Source: Galeruca laticollis | Lineage: Eukaryota > Arthropoda > Insecta > Coleoptera > Chrysomelidae | Direction of reading: 5' to 3' | Assembly: GCA_963921935.1 (NCBI GenBank) | Contig: OY998176.1 | Span: forward strand, 182,863,842-182,927,841 | DNA length: 64,000 nt | Shown here: positions 12,026 to 23,604 of the stretch, in pieces | Position numbering within the stretch: the stretch's first letter is position 1 | Layout of the letters: each line of letters begins with the position of its first letter | The notes under the pieces: generated by a model | Told to the model about the DNA's origin: nothing | Databases searched by the model: none | The model's input: the letters and a program-made list of their open reading frames with translations, nothing else | Translations under genes and position numbers: made by a program

Positions 12026-13727
12026 GCGATAGACCTCATTGTTAAACATAATCAACTGGATTTTAAAATTTATACCCGGCCTACTACGAGTTGGCAATAG
12101 GGTCAAGTTTGCATATTTTCCTTCGTGTCTATCGAATAAAATTATTAGAAAAAGTTGTTCAAAATATCATTTTATCTCCGTCTACGAATTTTCATGACAA
12201 AATTGACAATATTTTTTATTATTTTGATATATACCCGAGATTATTTCTAATTTATCGTTCCAATTTGATATTTAGTGTGCATTGAAAATTAATAATTTGA
12301 CACATTGACAATTTAATTGTGTCATGTATTCAAACTTTTCAGTAAAATGTATAAGGAATGATTGTTTATGTTCAATAAGATGATTAAATTTAGGAAAAAG
12401 TATACAAAAACATAATACAAATAAATAACTGTCATTAAATTCGATCTCTCTCAACTAGTTCTCCTTCTATATTTCTCAATTTTAATTTATTCTGTTCAGC
12501 TACTCGCTACTCGTTCAGGGACTCCTGGGCGTTGTTTTATCAATTTTATTTCTTACCATACACCAAGTATCAAAATCGACCGGTGTAAGGTAGCGGAATC
12601 TTGGATGCAACAATTCGAAAGGGCTGTTTCTTCCTATCCAGCTCATATTAAATTTTGGTTCAACCAACGTCGAACATTTTTTGAGTTATGGATGTATGCA
12701 CTATCTAATTGAAAATACATATTTGACAGACAAAGAGGAAGATTACGAATTTCATCCCATAATTCTGCTTCGAAAAATTTTATTGAACGATCAGCGTTTA
12801 ATGATTCGTTAAAAAAGGGGCCAATTATTGGATATCCTATAATCCCACTCCAAACATTTACTTTCTGAGGTCTTTATAATTTATAAACAATGAGGATGAT
12901 CTGAGCGCAGAACCTACAGTTTTGGGCCGATACAGCCCCTTTAGTAGAATATGTAGACTCATCAGTAAGCATTAATTTTTTTAGAAAATTATCTTGCGTC
13001 CGGTGGCAATAGTCCAATTTTTTTTTAATATCACTTTTTATTGTATGTAAGAACTTTGCTTTACAGGCCTTAATCATGTGACGAACGAAATATCTTCTAA
13101 TTTTATCCTTGTCAATATTAAGTTGAGTTGATAAATTGCGAAGGCTCATGCATAGATTTGATCGATGGGCCTAAAATAATATATCGTTATCATTACGACG
13201 CAGGTATATTCGCTGAGGTTCACCACTAGGATTGATTTTAATAACCCTTCCAGTTTCATTGAAAAACCAATTATTGAAGCTGCTTTTACATGGGTAATGG
13301 GATCACGTTGAGGATGTCTCAAGATAAACTCTACAGCAGCTTCGCTGCTGCTACGAGAATGATCTCTGAACAATCGGAGTATTTCGATTTCCTCTCTTAA
13401 AATCATTGGAATTTTTAATCTGAGATAGCTAACTCAGTAACTAGAACGCAAAAAAATAAAAAAATTAGTGACATTTAACACTTCTGTCAAAATATTACGT
13501 TTCAAGGTACACTAAATACCTAATTTAAAAGATAAACTTGCATTGCATAGATCAAAATATTGAAAAAACAAAAATGTGAATATTGTCATGAAAATCTGGA
13601 TATGGGGTCAGAATTACAGCTTTTTTAACATTTTTTTTTCGATATTGGTTCTATTTGTCAACTCGTAGTAGGCCGGGTATAAATTTTACAATTCAGTTGA
13701 TTATCTAAAAATGAGGCCCGTCGCCCA
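12026..13727 (-). mobile_element. Tc1/mariner-type transposon, decayed, with about 80-bp TIRs
   Basis: The left end GGGCGATAGACCTCATT (12026) and right end AATGAGGCCCGTCGCCC (13711-13727) are inverted. The match continues inward about 80 bp through a near-perfect block AATTTATACCCGGCCTACTA and its complement. A broken transposase on the minus strand fills the centre. I cannot define a clean TA duplication at the ends. Confidence 0.78.
12450..13406 (-). pseudogene. Tc1/mariner transposase, broken
   Basis: The minus-strand frames give, in order, a helix-turn-helix region (DHSRSSSEAAVEFILRHPQR and LRNLSTQLNIDKDKIRRYFV), the first catalytic segment LMLTDESTYSTKGAVSAQNC, then PQKVNVWSGIIGYPIIGPFF, then FQLDSAYIHNSKNVRRWL where the second Asp sits. 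The C-terminus is RYLTPVDFDTWCMVRNK. It would cut and paste the element at TA sites. The frame breaks near 13150, around 12890 and near 12625, and stops follow the second catalytic block. The family resembles DD41D-type insect elements, like the copy at 44-45 kb, but this is a different family. Confidence 0.78.
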
Positions 13728-13792
13728 TCTCTTTTCAGAAATTCGCTACAAAACACTCAAAACTTATTTGCCGTTTAACTGCATCTCATAGT

Positions 13793-14400
13793 CCGGGAGT
13801 TAATGGCGGAAATTTCCGGGTAATTTTCGCATTCTCCATTTTTTTGTATGAGCTATGTGTGTAATATATAATAGTAATATGAACGTCTGCCGGCGCACCC
13901 CCCACGACAGGTGTTTACGGGGGGGTTACAATTACAATAACAGAAATTGATATCCGCATACACGAAACTTATTGAACGTATCAGTTGAAACATAAGAAGC
14001 TTAGAAAATATCGTCTGCCACCTAAATTCCACAACAAAACTCGTCGGCCATGCACATAAGCGAGCGCAAGAAAAATGTGAAAAAATGTATACCCGCAAGG
14101 ATGAAATTAATTGAAATGCTTCTTTGTATAGCAGTAAATAAAAAAATACTAGTCTGCCACTAAATGCTTCTACATTGTTGAACGGCTATCATTAAGTTGA
14201 TTTAAGTTAGGTATACATATTTGTTCAGTTAATTAACTTGAAGTCTGGTGGAGACCTTTTAATATAAAAATTAAGAAATATCGATTCGATAAAATAAGAT
14301 ATTACTGTTTTACGATGACATTACGGGATAACTATTTATTAACTTTCATTTCATTATGTAAAAGAATGTATATTTATTATGAACATGTATATTGATGCAT
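13793..14400 (+). mobile_element. End fragment of the element seen again at 58.3-61.75 kb
   Basis: It starts at ATAGTCCGGGAGTTAA and matches, inverted, the segments near 61735-61490 and then 58940-58520. Shared blocks include TATACCCGC, ATTAATTGAAATG, TAGTCTGCCACTAAA and the GACCTTTTAATAT region. It lacks the 2.5-kb segment with the tyrosine recombinase found in the other copy. It contains several CGTCTGCC/CGTCGGCC motifs (13888, 14011, 14040, 14153). No coding sequence of its own is evident. Confidence 0.65.
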
Positions 14401-14610
14401 TCATCACGATAGAATCATTTTCTTCCAATATTATATCCTTTTTTTATAAGTTATTACTCGAATATCAATATGTTTAGATATCTGTTGGATTGTGATGTTA
14501 TGTTTAGTACAATACTCTAGGTAGGAGTTTTGCTTGGACTAGATTCCTGAGTTACCTATACTTTAATCAGTGTTATTGGAAAAAATCGTATACAGTGCAC
14601 AGACCAATTT

Positions 14611-14699
14611 TTTTATTCGAAGTGATAGAGTAGTACTTTCTAAGAAGTTAAATTATTTTCTACTACTTGGGGAGTACTACTCTATCACTTCGAATAAAA
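14611..14699. repeat. Perfect 27-bp inverted repeat (hairpin)
   Basis: The arms 14611-14637 (TTTTATTCGAAGTGATAGAG and on) and 14673-14699 are exact reverse complements around a 35-base loop. It could be the two ends of a very short MITE or a fold-back remnant. No adjacent gene. The stretch 14400-15010 otherwise shows nothing. Confidence 0.8.
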
Positions 14700-15009
14700 A
14701 GTTGTCTTATGTTAGGTTTTAAAAAACTCGCATTGTCGTTATGTTTAGTAAAATAACATAAAAAAATAATTCACTAAAACAATTTCAATTTTCTTCCTAT
14801 AAAAGAGTTAATTTGAATTTATAGTACATTATCGTATTAAAATGGAAATTGTGAATTTTCTGGAATTGTTATTTTAATAATTGATTTTTTTTATTTTGAT
14901 TCTTATAAATGGTACCATGTGAGAGCCATAACACAAGAAACTTAAGAAAATTGTTCTTCAATTATTGAATTAAAATATACAATAAGTCTTGCTCAACTAA
15001 AGAGATTAT

Positions 15010-15919
15010 TTATAATTCTCTGTTCTCCGTTGTTGTTTAGCCTGTTTGTTAATGACCTCAAAGATTATATAAAGGAGTGTGAGTTTTTAATGTTCGCTGA
15101 TGATCTCAAATTATTGTTAGTGGTTCGGAATGACATCGACATTGGATTAATTCAGAGGGAGCTAGATAATCTGTCTGAATGGTGTCGGGTAAACTTGTTG
15201 GATTTGAATGTTGAAAAATGCTTCAAGTTCTCTTTTAGTAAAAAGGAAACTATGATCCCATTCTCTTATTCAATAGATGGTCGGTCAATTGCTGATAAAT
15301 AAAGAATTAGCTAAGGATTTGGGAATACTTTTTGACTCTCACTTAAATTTTGGTGAGCATATCAATCAATTTGTGGTTGGGTCTTAAAGGATGTTGGGAT
15401 TTACTTTGAGGAATTGTAATGATCTCTCTCTGGAAGTTGTGAGGTCTGTTTATGTTGGGTTGGTCAGATCTCAACTGGAATATGGAACAGTTATTTGAAC
15501 GCCTCAGTATTTATAATGTTTATAAGTTATTACTCGAAAGATTACAAAACAAATTCCTGATATATTTTAATTATAGATTTAATTTGAATCTCATTGATCA
15601 TGACTATTCTCATATTTTACATGAACTAAAATTGCTTACTCTGGATAAAAGAAAGCTTATGTTTGACATTTCTCTTATTTATTAGATACTAAATGGTATT
15701 GCATCATGTCCATCTTTGCTGCCTGAAATATAAATATATCTTGAAGTTCCACAAAGAGCGCTGCGACATTGTAAATTATTTTCCATTAGTTTTCGGAGAA
15801 CTAATTATGGTAGACATTCGTTCATAGACAGATGTCTAGAATTTTTAAATATAGAGGATAGATTGGATGTTTTTAATGGCTCATTCCAAGTCTTTAGGAG
15901 TACTTTACTAAGGTTCCTT

Positions 15920-15981
<62 letters not shown>

Positions 15982-16103
15982 TTGTTATAATATTATCATG
16001 CTGTGTTACTGTTACTTAGTTAAGTTAGTTAAATGTAAACATAACCATATTGTATACTGTGGTATTTTGTAGTGGGGGGTTTCCGTTTAAATAAATAAAT
16101 ATA
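15010..16103 (+). mobile_element. 3' fragment of a Jockey/CR1-like LINE
   Basis: The coding part begins inside the reverse transcriptase (SPLLFSLFVNDLKDY), reaches the catalytic motif FADDLKLL at about 15100, and continues in shifting frames through LSEWCRVNLLDLNVEKC, VGLVRSQLEYG and a decayed C-terminus (SIYNVYKLLLERLQNKFL, ILNGIASCPSLL, FRRTNYGRHSFIDRC) to about 15920. A (TA)n tract (15922-15979) and then a roughly 120-bp 3' UTR follow, ending in a TAAATAAATAAAT tail at about 16091-16103. That tail is typical of this LINE group and marks the true 3' end. Confidence 0.78.
15922..15979. repeat. (TA)n microsatellite
   Basis: A pure run of TA dinucleotides of about 58 bases, between the end of the LINE coding remnant and its 3' UTR. 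Confidence 0.95.
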
Positions 16104-16332
16104 ACGATGGAATAAAACAATATAATTTGTTTAAAACTTCATTATATTTGAACTTATCTTCGATTTCAACTACTTGACGCGTTTCACTTACACAGTAGCC
16201 TTCTCGTAACGACTTCGAATGTTTACATTATCTTTAGTTAGTTAATATATTTCCTTTTATAATTTGGTTCAAAATCATAATTATGAATAGATTTTCTTCA
16301 AGTTCTGTGTTGTTATTGACAGCATAGAAAAA

Positions 16333-16335
<3 letters not shown>

Positions 16336-16389
<54 letters not shown>
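16336..16389. repeat. (TA)n microsatellite beside element 3
   Basis: About 54 bases of TA repeats, about 40 bases outside the PBS-like sequence that follows the element-3 LTR on the minus strand. The stretch 16104-16335 shows no gene. Confidence 0.95.
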
Positions 16390-16392
<3 letters not shown>

Positions 16393-16442
16393 ATATATTC
16401 AATTATACCTTCTTTTAATTATAATTGCCCCGCGTTGGAAGC

Positions 16443-17976
16443 TAAATTATAATATATCTAATTCTCTATGATGAATTTTAATTATTTAATTTTAATGTAA
16501 ACCTTCCTGTAAAGATAAATTTCAATTCACCTCACGTTGATGTAGATTGTCGCAGCGACAATTCCTTGTACATACAACTTAATAACTTTATGTAAGAAAT
16601 TTCTACTTTGACAGTAGTTGTCAAAAATATTCCCGGCTCTAATAAATATTATTTTGTATTTCTAAAAATGAATTTATATGTATAATCGACCTATTACTCT
16701 TCTCTCAGGGTGGGATCAAACTGTTAAAAAAATAAATTATTCAAAATTTGTTTAAATTTTTACGTATCTCCAAATTATCTGTTTCACTATTGGTCAGAAC
16801 CTATAGTAACTGTATGTTTAATATTATAAAAGGCACTTTAAATCTCTGATGACGTTTCCGATATTTCTGTCACTGAAAATTACCAACTGTCACTGATTTG
16901 ATCGACAGTTTTATTTAATGAAAAATGTTTAATTTTCTGAAATAATGTTATAAAAAGACTATAGTGAGTAGGAATGTAAAATTCTATATCATACTACTAG
17001 ATTCAAATACAAATTAACAAATTAATATTCCCCAAACCTATTATAAACGAAACAACAGTCGTAATTTCTACGAAACTTAAAATTACTACAACCTATATGC
17101 TATAAATTATAGTTCCAATTGTCGATCTAAATCATGATATGGATATATGTCAAAAAACAAGCATAACTCAAATTTTTCTAGTTCAAAACTTTTCTTCTCT
17201 TATGTGAATTTCATTATATGATTTATTAATTTTGTTTGCAATCAAAAATCTAATAGATGCATCTATGTCAAATTTAATTTAAAAATAGGCCTTAATTATT
17301 TCTCGAGAAATTATTGTGAAGAAACTGTATCGCACTCACCAACTAATAACTGGACAACTCGTACAATTCTAATTGATCTTAGATTTCAGGAAACTTTCTA
17401 AAAATTATTTAGAAATCTGGAACACATTCACTACACACGATGCAATTCTTATTCGAATTATGCACGCAGTGGCTTTATCATGAAATGGCTTTTGAATCTG
17501 GTTGTATAAATATACAACTTCTACTATCTACCAAAAATTGAGACAACTCTAATTACGATGTTGCCTCTTCGGGATTTCAAACACAACTAACTAAACTTCC
17601 TTCAAATAAATAAATCTCCTCTCCTTTGGTTACGAAAAATTCCTTTTTTTAAAAAAAATACTAATTTATGTTTCCCTATAACAAAGAGAGATTTGAATTC
17701 TTTTATTATCATTGTAATTCTGATAGCAGAGACATCTGTATTTTAAAATTTCAAATATATTCTCCAAAATGTAATATAATTCTGTCTATCATTAAATATA
17801 TTCTACATAAACGTCATCCGAAAATTAAAATGTCACATTTGATTTGTATACCGAATCTTTCAAAATTATTGATTATACCTATGATACAGTGTGTATCGAA
17901 AGTATTGCATACAAATATAAATAGTGTTCCTTCTTTCAATGTTTCTTTTACATTTTAAATAGAGGAACTGTATTAA
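16443..17976 (-). repeat. 3' LTR of element 3 (about 1.53 kb)
   Basis: On the minus strand it begins TTAATACAG next to the PPT and ends just before a PBS-like sequence at 16442-16427 (TTCCAACGCGGGGC). It aligns along its length with the lone LTR at 34495-36047. Landmarks are the start TTAATAC, AATACAGATGTCTCT, ATTTCTCGAGAA...AGGCCT, GATGCAT, a CCCTGAGAgAAGAG block, and TTAGCCGGG...ATATT..TTGACAACT. A partial 5' copy is at 22612-22738. Confidence 0.82.
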
Positions 17977-18220
17977 ATCCCCCTAATAAAAGAATGACAA
18001 ATCGATTCTTGTATATTATTATAATTTATCTTTCAAAATTGCCAAATATCTTATTAGTATCCTAGTAAAACATATTAATATCTTCCAAATGATTATTAAC
18101 ATATTTCTAAAAACTTGTCTTTAATCAAATTAAACTATTATCACTAATTCCCATAAAACTTATTAACTCTACTATATCTATTTTTAAAATTTCACGTAAC
18201 ATAATATCATGTGTTCCAAC

Positions 18221-21200
18221 TTATGCATAGTATTTATATACCTGTTCTATATTAAAAACTCCTCTTTCATTACCGGTATTGAGATCTAATAATTGGTAAC
18301 TATTTTTTGCTCCTTCGTCGACTACAACATAAGGTCCCTCAAATGGTAGCAATAATTTTACGCAACAATTCTCTGATCTTTTTGCAACTTGCAATGATCT
18401 TACAATTACTAATTCTCCTTTTTCAAAAACGGTCTTCTTTTTATTTTTTTGAATCATCTTTTTAATATATTTATTAGCTTGCTTCTGCAGTCATTCATTC
18501 ACCTTATTCATAACATCTTCCATTTCTAATTTTCGATTAACTACCCAATTTCTTTGAGGTATTGTGCCTGTAAATAAATACTTTGGGCATTCATTTGTAA
18601 TACCATGAGATATTTGGTTAAGGAATCTTTCTACTTGATTTAAATTATTTTCCCATTGACAGTGATCCTGATTACATAAAATTCGTAGATATTTATTTAT
18701 CTCTTTATTGTATCTCTCAGCTGAATTTGACGATGGTTTCCTAATGCTAATAAAGTTCAACTGAATTTCTTGATTTTGACTAAACTTGGCTAGTTTTTCA
18801 CTTTCAAAGTAAGTTGCGTGGTCTAAAATTATTGTTTTTGGAGTTCCATATTTTTCAATGTACATTTTCAAAAACATTATCACAGTTTTTGCATTGGTTC
18901 TTTTGCTTGGGTAAACTTTAACAAATTTTGTGAAAATATCTGTGATAACAAATATGTGTTTCTTTCCTTGTATGCTCGTTATTAAATTGCTTATAAAGTC
19001 TATAGCAACAATTTGTAATGGATTCTGTGCCACTATTGACTTAGCAAAATTTATATTGTGATCATTTTTTTCTTTTGCTAGTTGACATATGGTACATACT
19101 TTACAAATATTCTTGGCAATTGCTAAATCTTTTTTTGTAATATAGTTTTCCCTAAACAGCATCCATAACTTTCTAGCTCCAACATGTCCATATTCTTCAT
19201 GTAGATTTTTCAAAATTTTCTTTGCATAATCTTGTGTAATTACAAATACCTCTCTATCTTCTAAACATTTATACCATATTTCCTCTATATTATTAGCATT
19301 ATTTTTATAATTTTATTCTAAATTTTGTTGATCTTGCCTAATTTTATCTAATGAATATAATCCTTCCTCTTGTAGTATTCTATTTATACCTATTTTATAC
19401 TTTCTCTGTTCAGATGTGGTTTCTGTCTCTCTACTTAAAGCATCGGCAACAATATTTTGTTTTCCAGGAATATATTTGATTTCTAAATCATATTCTTGTA
19501 ATAATAAAATCCAGCGATGTATTCTATTATTCGCATATCTATTTTTAAGCATAGCTGTCAAAGCTGAATGATCAGTTCCTATTATAAGTTTAACTCCTAA
19601 TAAAAAAAATCCTAATTTAGTGATACAAAATACCACGCTTGCCATTTCAAGTTCTGTTACTGAATATTTCCTTTCATGTATTTAAGTAACCCTCGATATG
19701 AAACTAATAGGTACTTCTCCTTTCTCTTGCTCTTGTATCAGTACTCCAGCAAAACGATCAGTTGATGCATCTGTTCTCAAAATAAATTGTTTATCATACT
19801 GTGGGTGATATACCTCGAGATTATTAGTAAAATCTTCTTTCAATTCTCTAAATGCGTTTTCTCGTTCTTCGTTCCCATGCCATTTTACACCTTTTTTTAA
19901 TAATTCAATTAATAGTATTTCTTTTCTACTTAGATCAGGTATCAATCCTTTGAAATAGTTTGAAATTCCTAGAAACCCTCTCACAGTTCTCAAATTTGTT
20001 GGTTGTTTATATTCTAAAATGGTTTTAATACGATCAGGATCCATAGAAACTTCTTTAGTATTCAAAACATATCCCTAATAATTTATTTCTTCTTGATAAA
20101 ATTTACATTTTTCGATGTTTAATTTTAATCCAGCATTTTCTAGTTATTCAAAAATAATATTTAAATGTTTTCTATGTTTTTCTTCATTTTCCGAATATAT
20201 AAGGATATCATGTATATAATGAAGTATAAAATTTCCATATTTATTTAAAATGGTGTGAAGTGTCCTTACCAAAGCTGCACATGAACTCTGCAATCCGAAA
20301 GGTACCACACAAAATTGATATACCACTCCATCTACCATAAAAGCAGTATATTTTCGACTTTCTTTTTCTAAAGGAATTAACCAAAAACTATGTTTCAGAT
20401 CTAATTTTGAAAATATCTTTGCATTGGTAATTCTACCAAATATACTATCTATATTCATGGGACTTTCGTATTGTTTTTTTGTATAACTTTTGATATTTTT
20501 TGCATCTAAACATATTCTTATACCTCCAGATTTTTTTCGCACACAAGTAACTGCATTGATATATGGTGAATTCCATCTTTGTATTATTCCATCTTTTAAC
20601 AAATTATATAATTCGTGGTATACTTCATCCTTCAATTTATATGTAATTGGATATGTTCTTACCTTGAAATTAGATATATCTTTGTTCATTTCAAGTTTAT
20701 GTATATATTTCCTTGCTACTTGTACTTCTTCATTAAATAGTCGGTTGTATCGTCTTATCAATTCCATTGCTATCTTCATAAATTTTTGTTGGCACAAATT
20801 TACATCTATTTTATGTTCATTAGTTATTTGATTCATTACGTAAAACTTATCTGTTGCATGGTCTATTTTGTTTGTTTCTTGTTTGAGGATATCAATATCT
20901 TCTCCTTTACAGTTCACCAATTTTTCTTTATAATTAATAATCATTTTGTGATTGTCTAAATCATCGGACCCTAATACTATATCATAAATTAAATTCTTTA
21001 CTACTAACATCTTTACTTTAGACGAATTATTTCCTAACTGTAATTCTTCAATTATCATTTTATTTGTATCATATAGTTTTTTATTATTCGCTCCCACTAG
21101 TGATAATTTATTGGTATTTATCACCATAATATTATTTTTCTTGCACTTGTCTATAATCCTTTCACTTATCAACGTTACTTCTGATCCTGTATCTATCAGA

Positions 21201-21331
21201 ATTTTACATCCTATATTTAGTATTTTACCTTCAACGAATATTAAACCTAAATTGTCATGTATTTCCCCAATTTCTCCAATATCAACAAATTCTTTTGGAT
21301 GTTCGTACTTAGAAAAAATAATATTATGCAC
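18221..21331 (-). pseudogene. Element 3 Pol (PR-RT-RNaseH-IN), with stops and an RT active-site change
   Basis: The frame starts at a GTG/CAT context (MHNIIFSKYEHPKEF) in -1 relation to Gag. Protease: LIDTGSEVTLI. RT: GGIRICLDAKN, FSKLDLKHSFW, VVPFGLQSSC, then YIHD instead of YIDD near 20210, which destroys a catalytic Asp. In-frame stops lie at about 20141, 20075, 19682 and 19316. RNase H (RTDAS, TELEMAS, GTDHSALT, NIVADALSR) and integrase (HEEYGH...CKVCTIC, AIDFIS, ILDHATYF, NSAERYNKEI) remain readable to the C-terminal GVFNIEQVYKYYA. A stop near 18488 separates the last segment. Confidence 0.88.
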
Positions 21332-21342
21332 GTGAAAGCGGT

Positions 21343-22605
21343 TTAAGTAAAATTTTTATCTACAGTTTGACTGTGATCATCATATCTTTCTTGTTCATGT
21401 ATGATGTTTACTTGTCTCCTATCTTCTATTTCTTGATTTCTTCTATCACAATTTCTTTCTTGGTTTTCCAGCGTATGATTTCTTCTCTCATCATTTCTTC
21501 TTTCAAAGTATCTTCGATCATAATAATAATATGTTCCTATCCGTCTATCTTGTCGCCAATTTTCACTTCTGTCTTCATTATCATTTCTTCTGTCAGAATT
21601 CCTAGGATCTCTTCTATTCTCAAAGTACTTATTATCATTATTTTTATTTCCATTTCCATATCTTCGGTCTTCATTTCTATAATTTCTATTTACATTTCTA
21701 TAATTCCTGTCTACATGTCTATCATTTCTTCGGTTATCAAAATCCCTGTTTCTATAGTTTCTATTCTCATTTGTATTATTCATATCTCTTCGGTAATGTC
21801 CATCTCCATTTCCCCCTATTCCAATAAAAATTTTAATTTCATTTCTTTTTTCATTATTGCTGTTTCTGATACTTGTTGATCAAAATGTCTGGATATATAT
21901 AACACCATTTCTTCTTCTCGCATACTTGGTTCCAAATATTGTGCATTATTGTACATTTTCATTGCATATGCATTGAAATTCTTACTCTGATTGTAGTCAA
22001 ATTTTCCAGTATACAGTTTCTCCCTGAAACTTGCCTGTTGGATCTCCCCCCAAAATATTTTAGAAATTGATTTTCAAATTCTTCAACATCAGGTATTTGT
22101 TCTTCTTTATTGCAAAACCACAATAAAGCATGTCCAGATAACATTCCTCTGATAATAATTTTCTTCTCTACAATATCTCTTATTCCACTCATTCTACTTT
22201 TGATGATCTTAATAAATACTCTTGGATGAATTACATTTATATTTCCATCAAATTTCACTCCAAAATCTATATTTCCAGTATACATCATTCCCCGTCCATT
22301 CCGTTTTAGATTATCTTCTATAGTTTCTTGTAATTTTCTATTCATTTCAACCAATTCCTTGTTAAATAATTTGTCTATATTTTCACTCCTTTTAATATAC
22401 ATTCCTGTTTGTTCTTCTATCCTTCCATTTAAATCATAAAATTTCTTATTCAAATTCTGTTCATACATTTGCATTACTTCCTCATTTGTTTGTCCTTGTA
22501 CTTTAATAGACTGTATCTCTTCAATTATGTTCTCATTTTGTTTCTTTACTTCCACTTGAATTACTCCAGATAAATTTTCTTCTAGGCATCTTCCTAGTTC
22601 TTGAA
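21343..22605 (-). pseudogene. Element 3 Gag, N-terminally deleted and frameshifted
   Basis: It begins within a segment equivalent to about residue 200 of element 2 Gag (LGRCLEENL, then VKKQNENIIEEIQSIKVQGQ). The capsid-like block VKFDGNINVIHPRVF and GHALLWFCNKEEQ follow. A frameshift near 22040 and a deletion near 21790-21870 precede the Asn/Arg-rich tail (NYRNRDFDNRRND and on). No CCHC knuckle. Gag ends ...DKNFT with an A-AAT-TTT slip heptamer (21355-21349, minus) just before its stop, in the same place as in element 2. Confidence 0.82.
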
Positions 22606-22611
22606 CTATAT

Positions 22612-22738
22612 TATACTACTACATTCAAATACAAATTAACAAATTAATATTCCCCAAACTTATTATAAACGAAACAACAGTCGTAATTTCTACGAAACTT
22701 AAAATTACTACAACATACATATATGCTATAAATTAACC
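22612..22738 (-). repeat. Remnant of the 5' LTR of element 3
   Basis: These 127 bases match 16993-17115 nearly base for base (ATTCAAATACAAATTAACAA and onward to ATGCTATAAATTA), differing by a few substitutions and a short insertion. They are joined directly to Gag codons, which shows that LTR end, leader and Gag start were lost in a single event. The stretch 22740-23116 holds nothing recognisable. Confidence 0.85.
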
Positions 22739-23111
22739 TAATGAAAAACGTTTAATAAAAGTAGCTATATCGTTGATTTCTGAAGTTATTAGTTTGTCCT
22801 TCATATTCCTCCATTAAATTTTTGTTATGTCTAAGGTTACATATTGCGTTAAGTTAACTTATTTCATTGTCATTTATATTTGATTATATGTTTTATTATT
22901 ATTATAACATCACTTTATCTTTATATGTTTTTAACTAAATTTAGTATTATAAAGTTTCTTAAAATAATCTCAACTTTTGGAATTCTAAAAAAATTGCTGA
23001 AATTTAAACTACAATTGACAGATATGGTCATTATTACTATTATATATAAAAAATTTGATCTTAGTTTCTTTATTTCTACATTACACTACAATGTACACGC
23101 CTCCATCCATA

Positions 23112-23116
<5 letters not shown>

Positions 23117-23157
<41 letters not shown>
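23117..23157. repeat. (TA)n microsatellite
   Basis: About 40 bases of TA repeats between unclassified DNA and a LINE fragment. Confidence 0.93.
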
Positions 23158-23161
<4 letters not shown>

Positions 23162-23164
23162 TTT

Positions 23165-23603
23165 TTTTATTTCAATGGAGACGAAAATCTTACATAAGAC
23201 ACCAGTGATGTTGTTGCTGGTAGTGTCGGATTCTTACCGACTAAAAACCTCTCCTCGTTTTCTCTGACACACCACATTGGAACCGCTCTCGCATTACTTC
23301 GATGTGGTGGCAGGTATGCTGTTCAGCTCACTGAGTACATCTCTTTTTCCTTGATCTCGATAATTGTTCTTACTACTTTATATGAACTTTTCCATGCATT
23401 TTCACCGTCAACTAAGTCTCTTGAAAAATTTTCAATGGTAAACAAGTTATTTCTCTCTTCTTGGTACCCTACTCTGATCTCTTCCCATCTGGGACAAAGG
23501 AACAACGTGTGCTCTACGTCGTCCACGTTCTTACAGTACTGACAGCGATCAGTGTCCGATTTCTTCCTCTTGTAAAAGAATGACTTGAAGCAATCTATAT
23601 ATA
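23165..23603 (-). mobile_element. C-terminal fragment of a LINE ORF2 (R1-like)
   Basis: The minus strand reads SFFYKRKKSDTDRCQYC, KNVDDVEHTLFLCPRWEEIR and on to IEIKEKEMYSVS, stop at 23323. The C-x2-C-x8-H-x4-C pattern is the C-terminal zinc finger of R1-like non-LTR elements. About 155 bases of possible 3' UTR follow. The upstream part is cut off at 23604 where element 1 begins, so element 1 probably inserted into this LINE or at its edge. Confidence 0.72.
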
Positions 23604-23604
23604 T

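Larger units (their letters stand above)
16427..22738 (-). mobile_element. Decayed Ty3/gypsy LTR retrotransposon (element 3)
   Basis: Read right to left it has a 127-bp scrap of 5' LTR (22738-22612), Gag missing its first 200 or so residues, Pol with many stops, a PPT (AGGGGGATT, 17977-17985), and a 3' LTR of 1.53 kb (17976-16443). Gag and Pol are clearly homologous to elements 1 and 2. The 5' LTR end, PBS and Gag start were removed by one deletion near 22610. This is an old copy and no longer autonomous. Confidence 0.88.

Noticed and set aside
21367..21879. 170-codon plus-strand frame opposite element 3 Gag
   Set aside because: Complement of the Asn/Arg-rich Gag tail, giving Ile/Ser-rich nonsense; the same effect appears at 26003-26512, 27348-27737 and 50453-50887.
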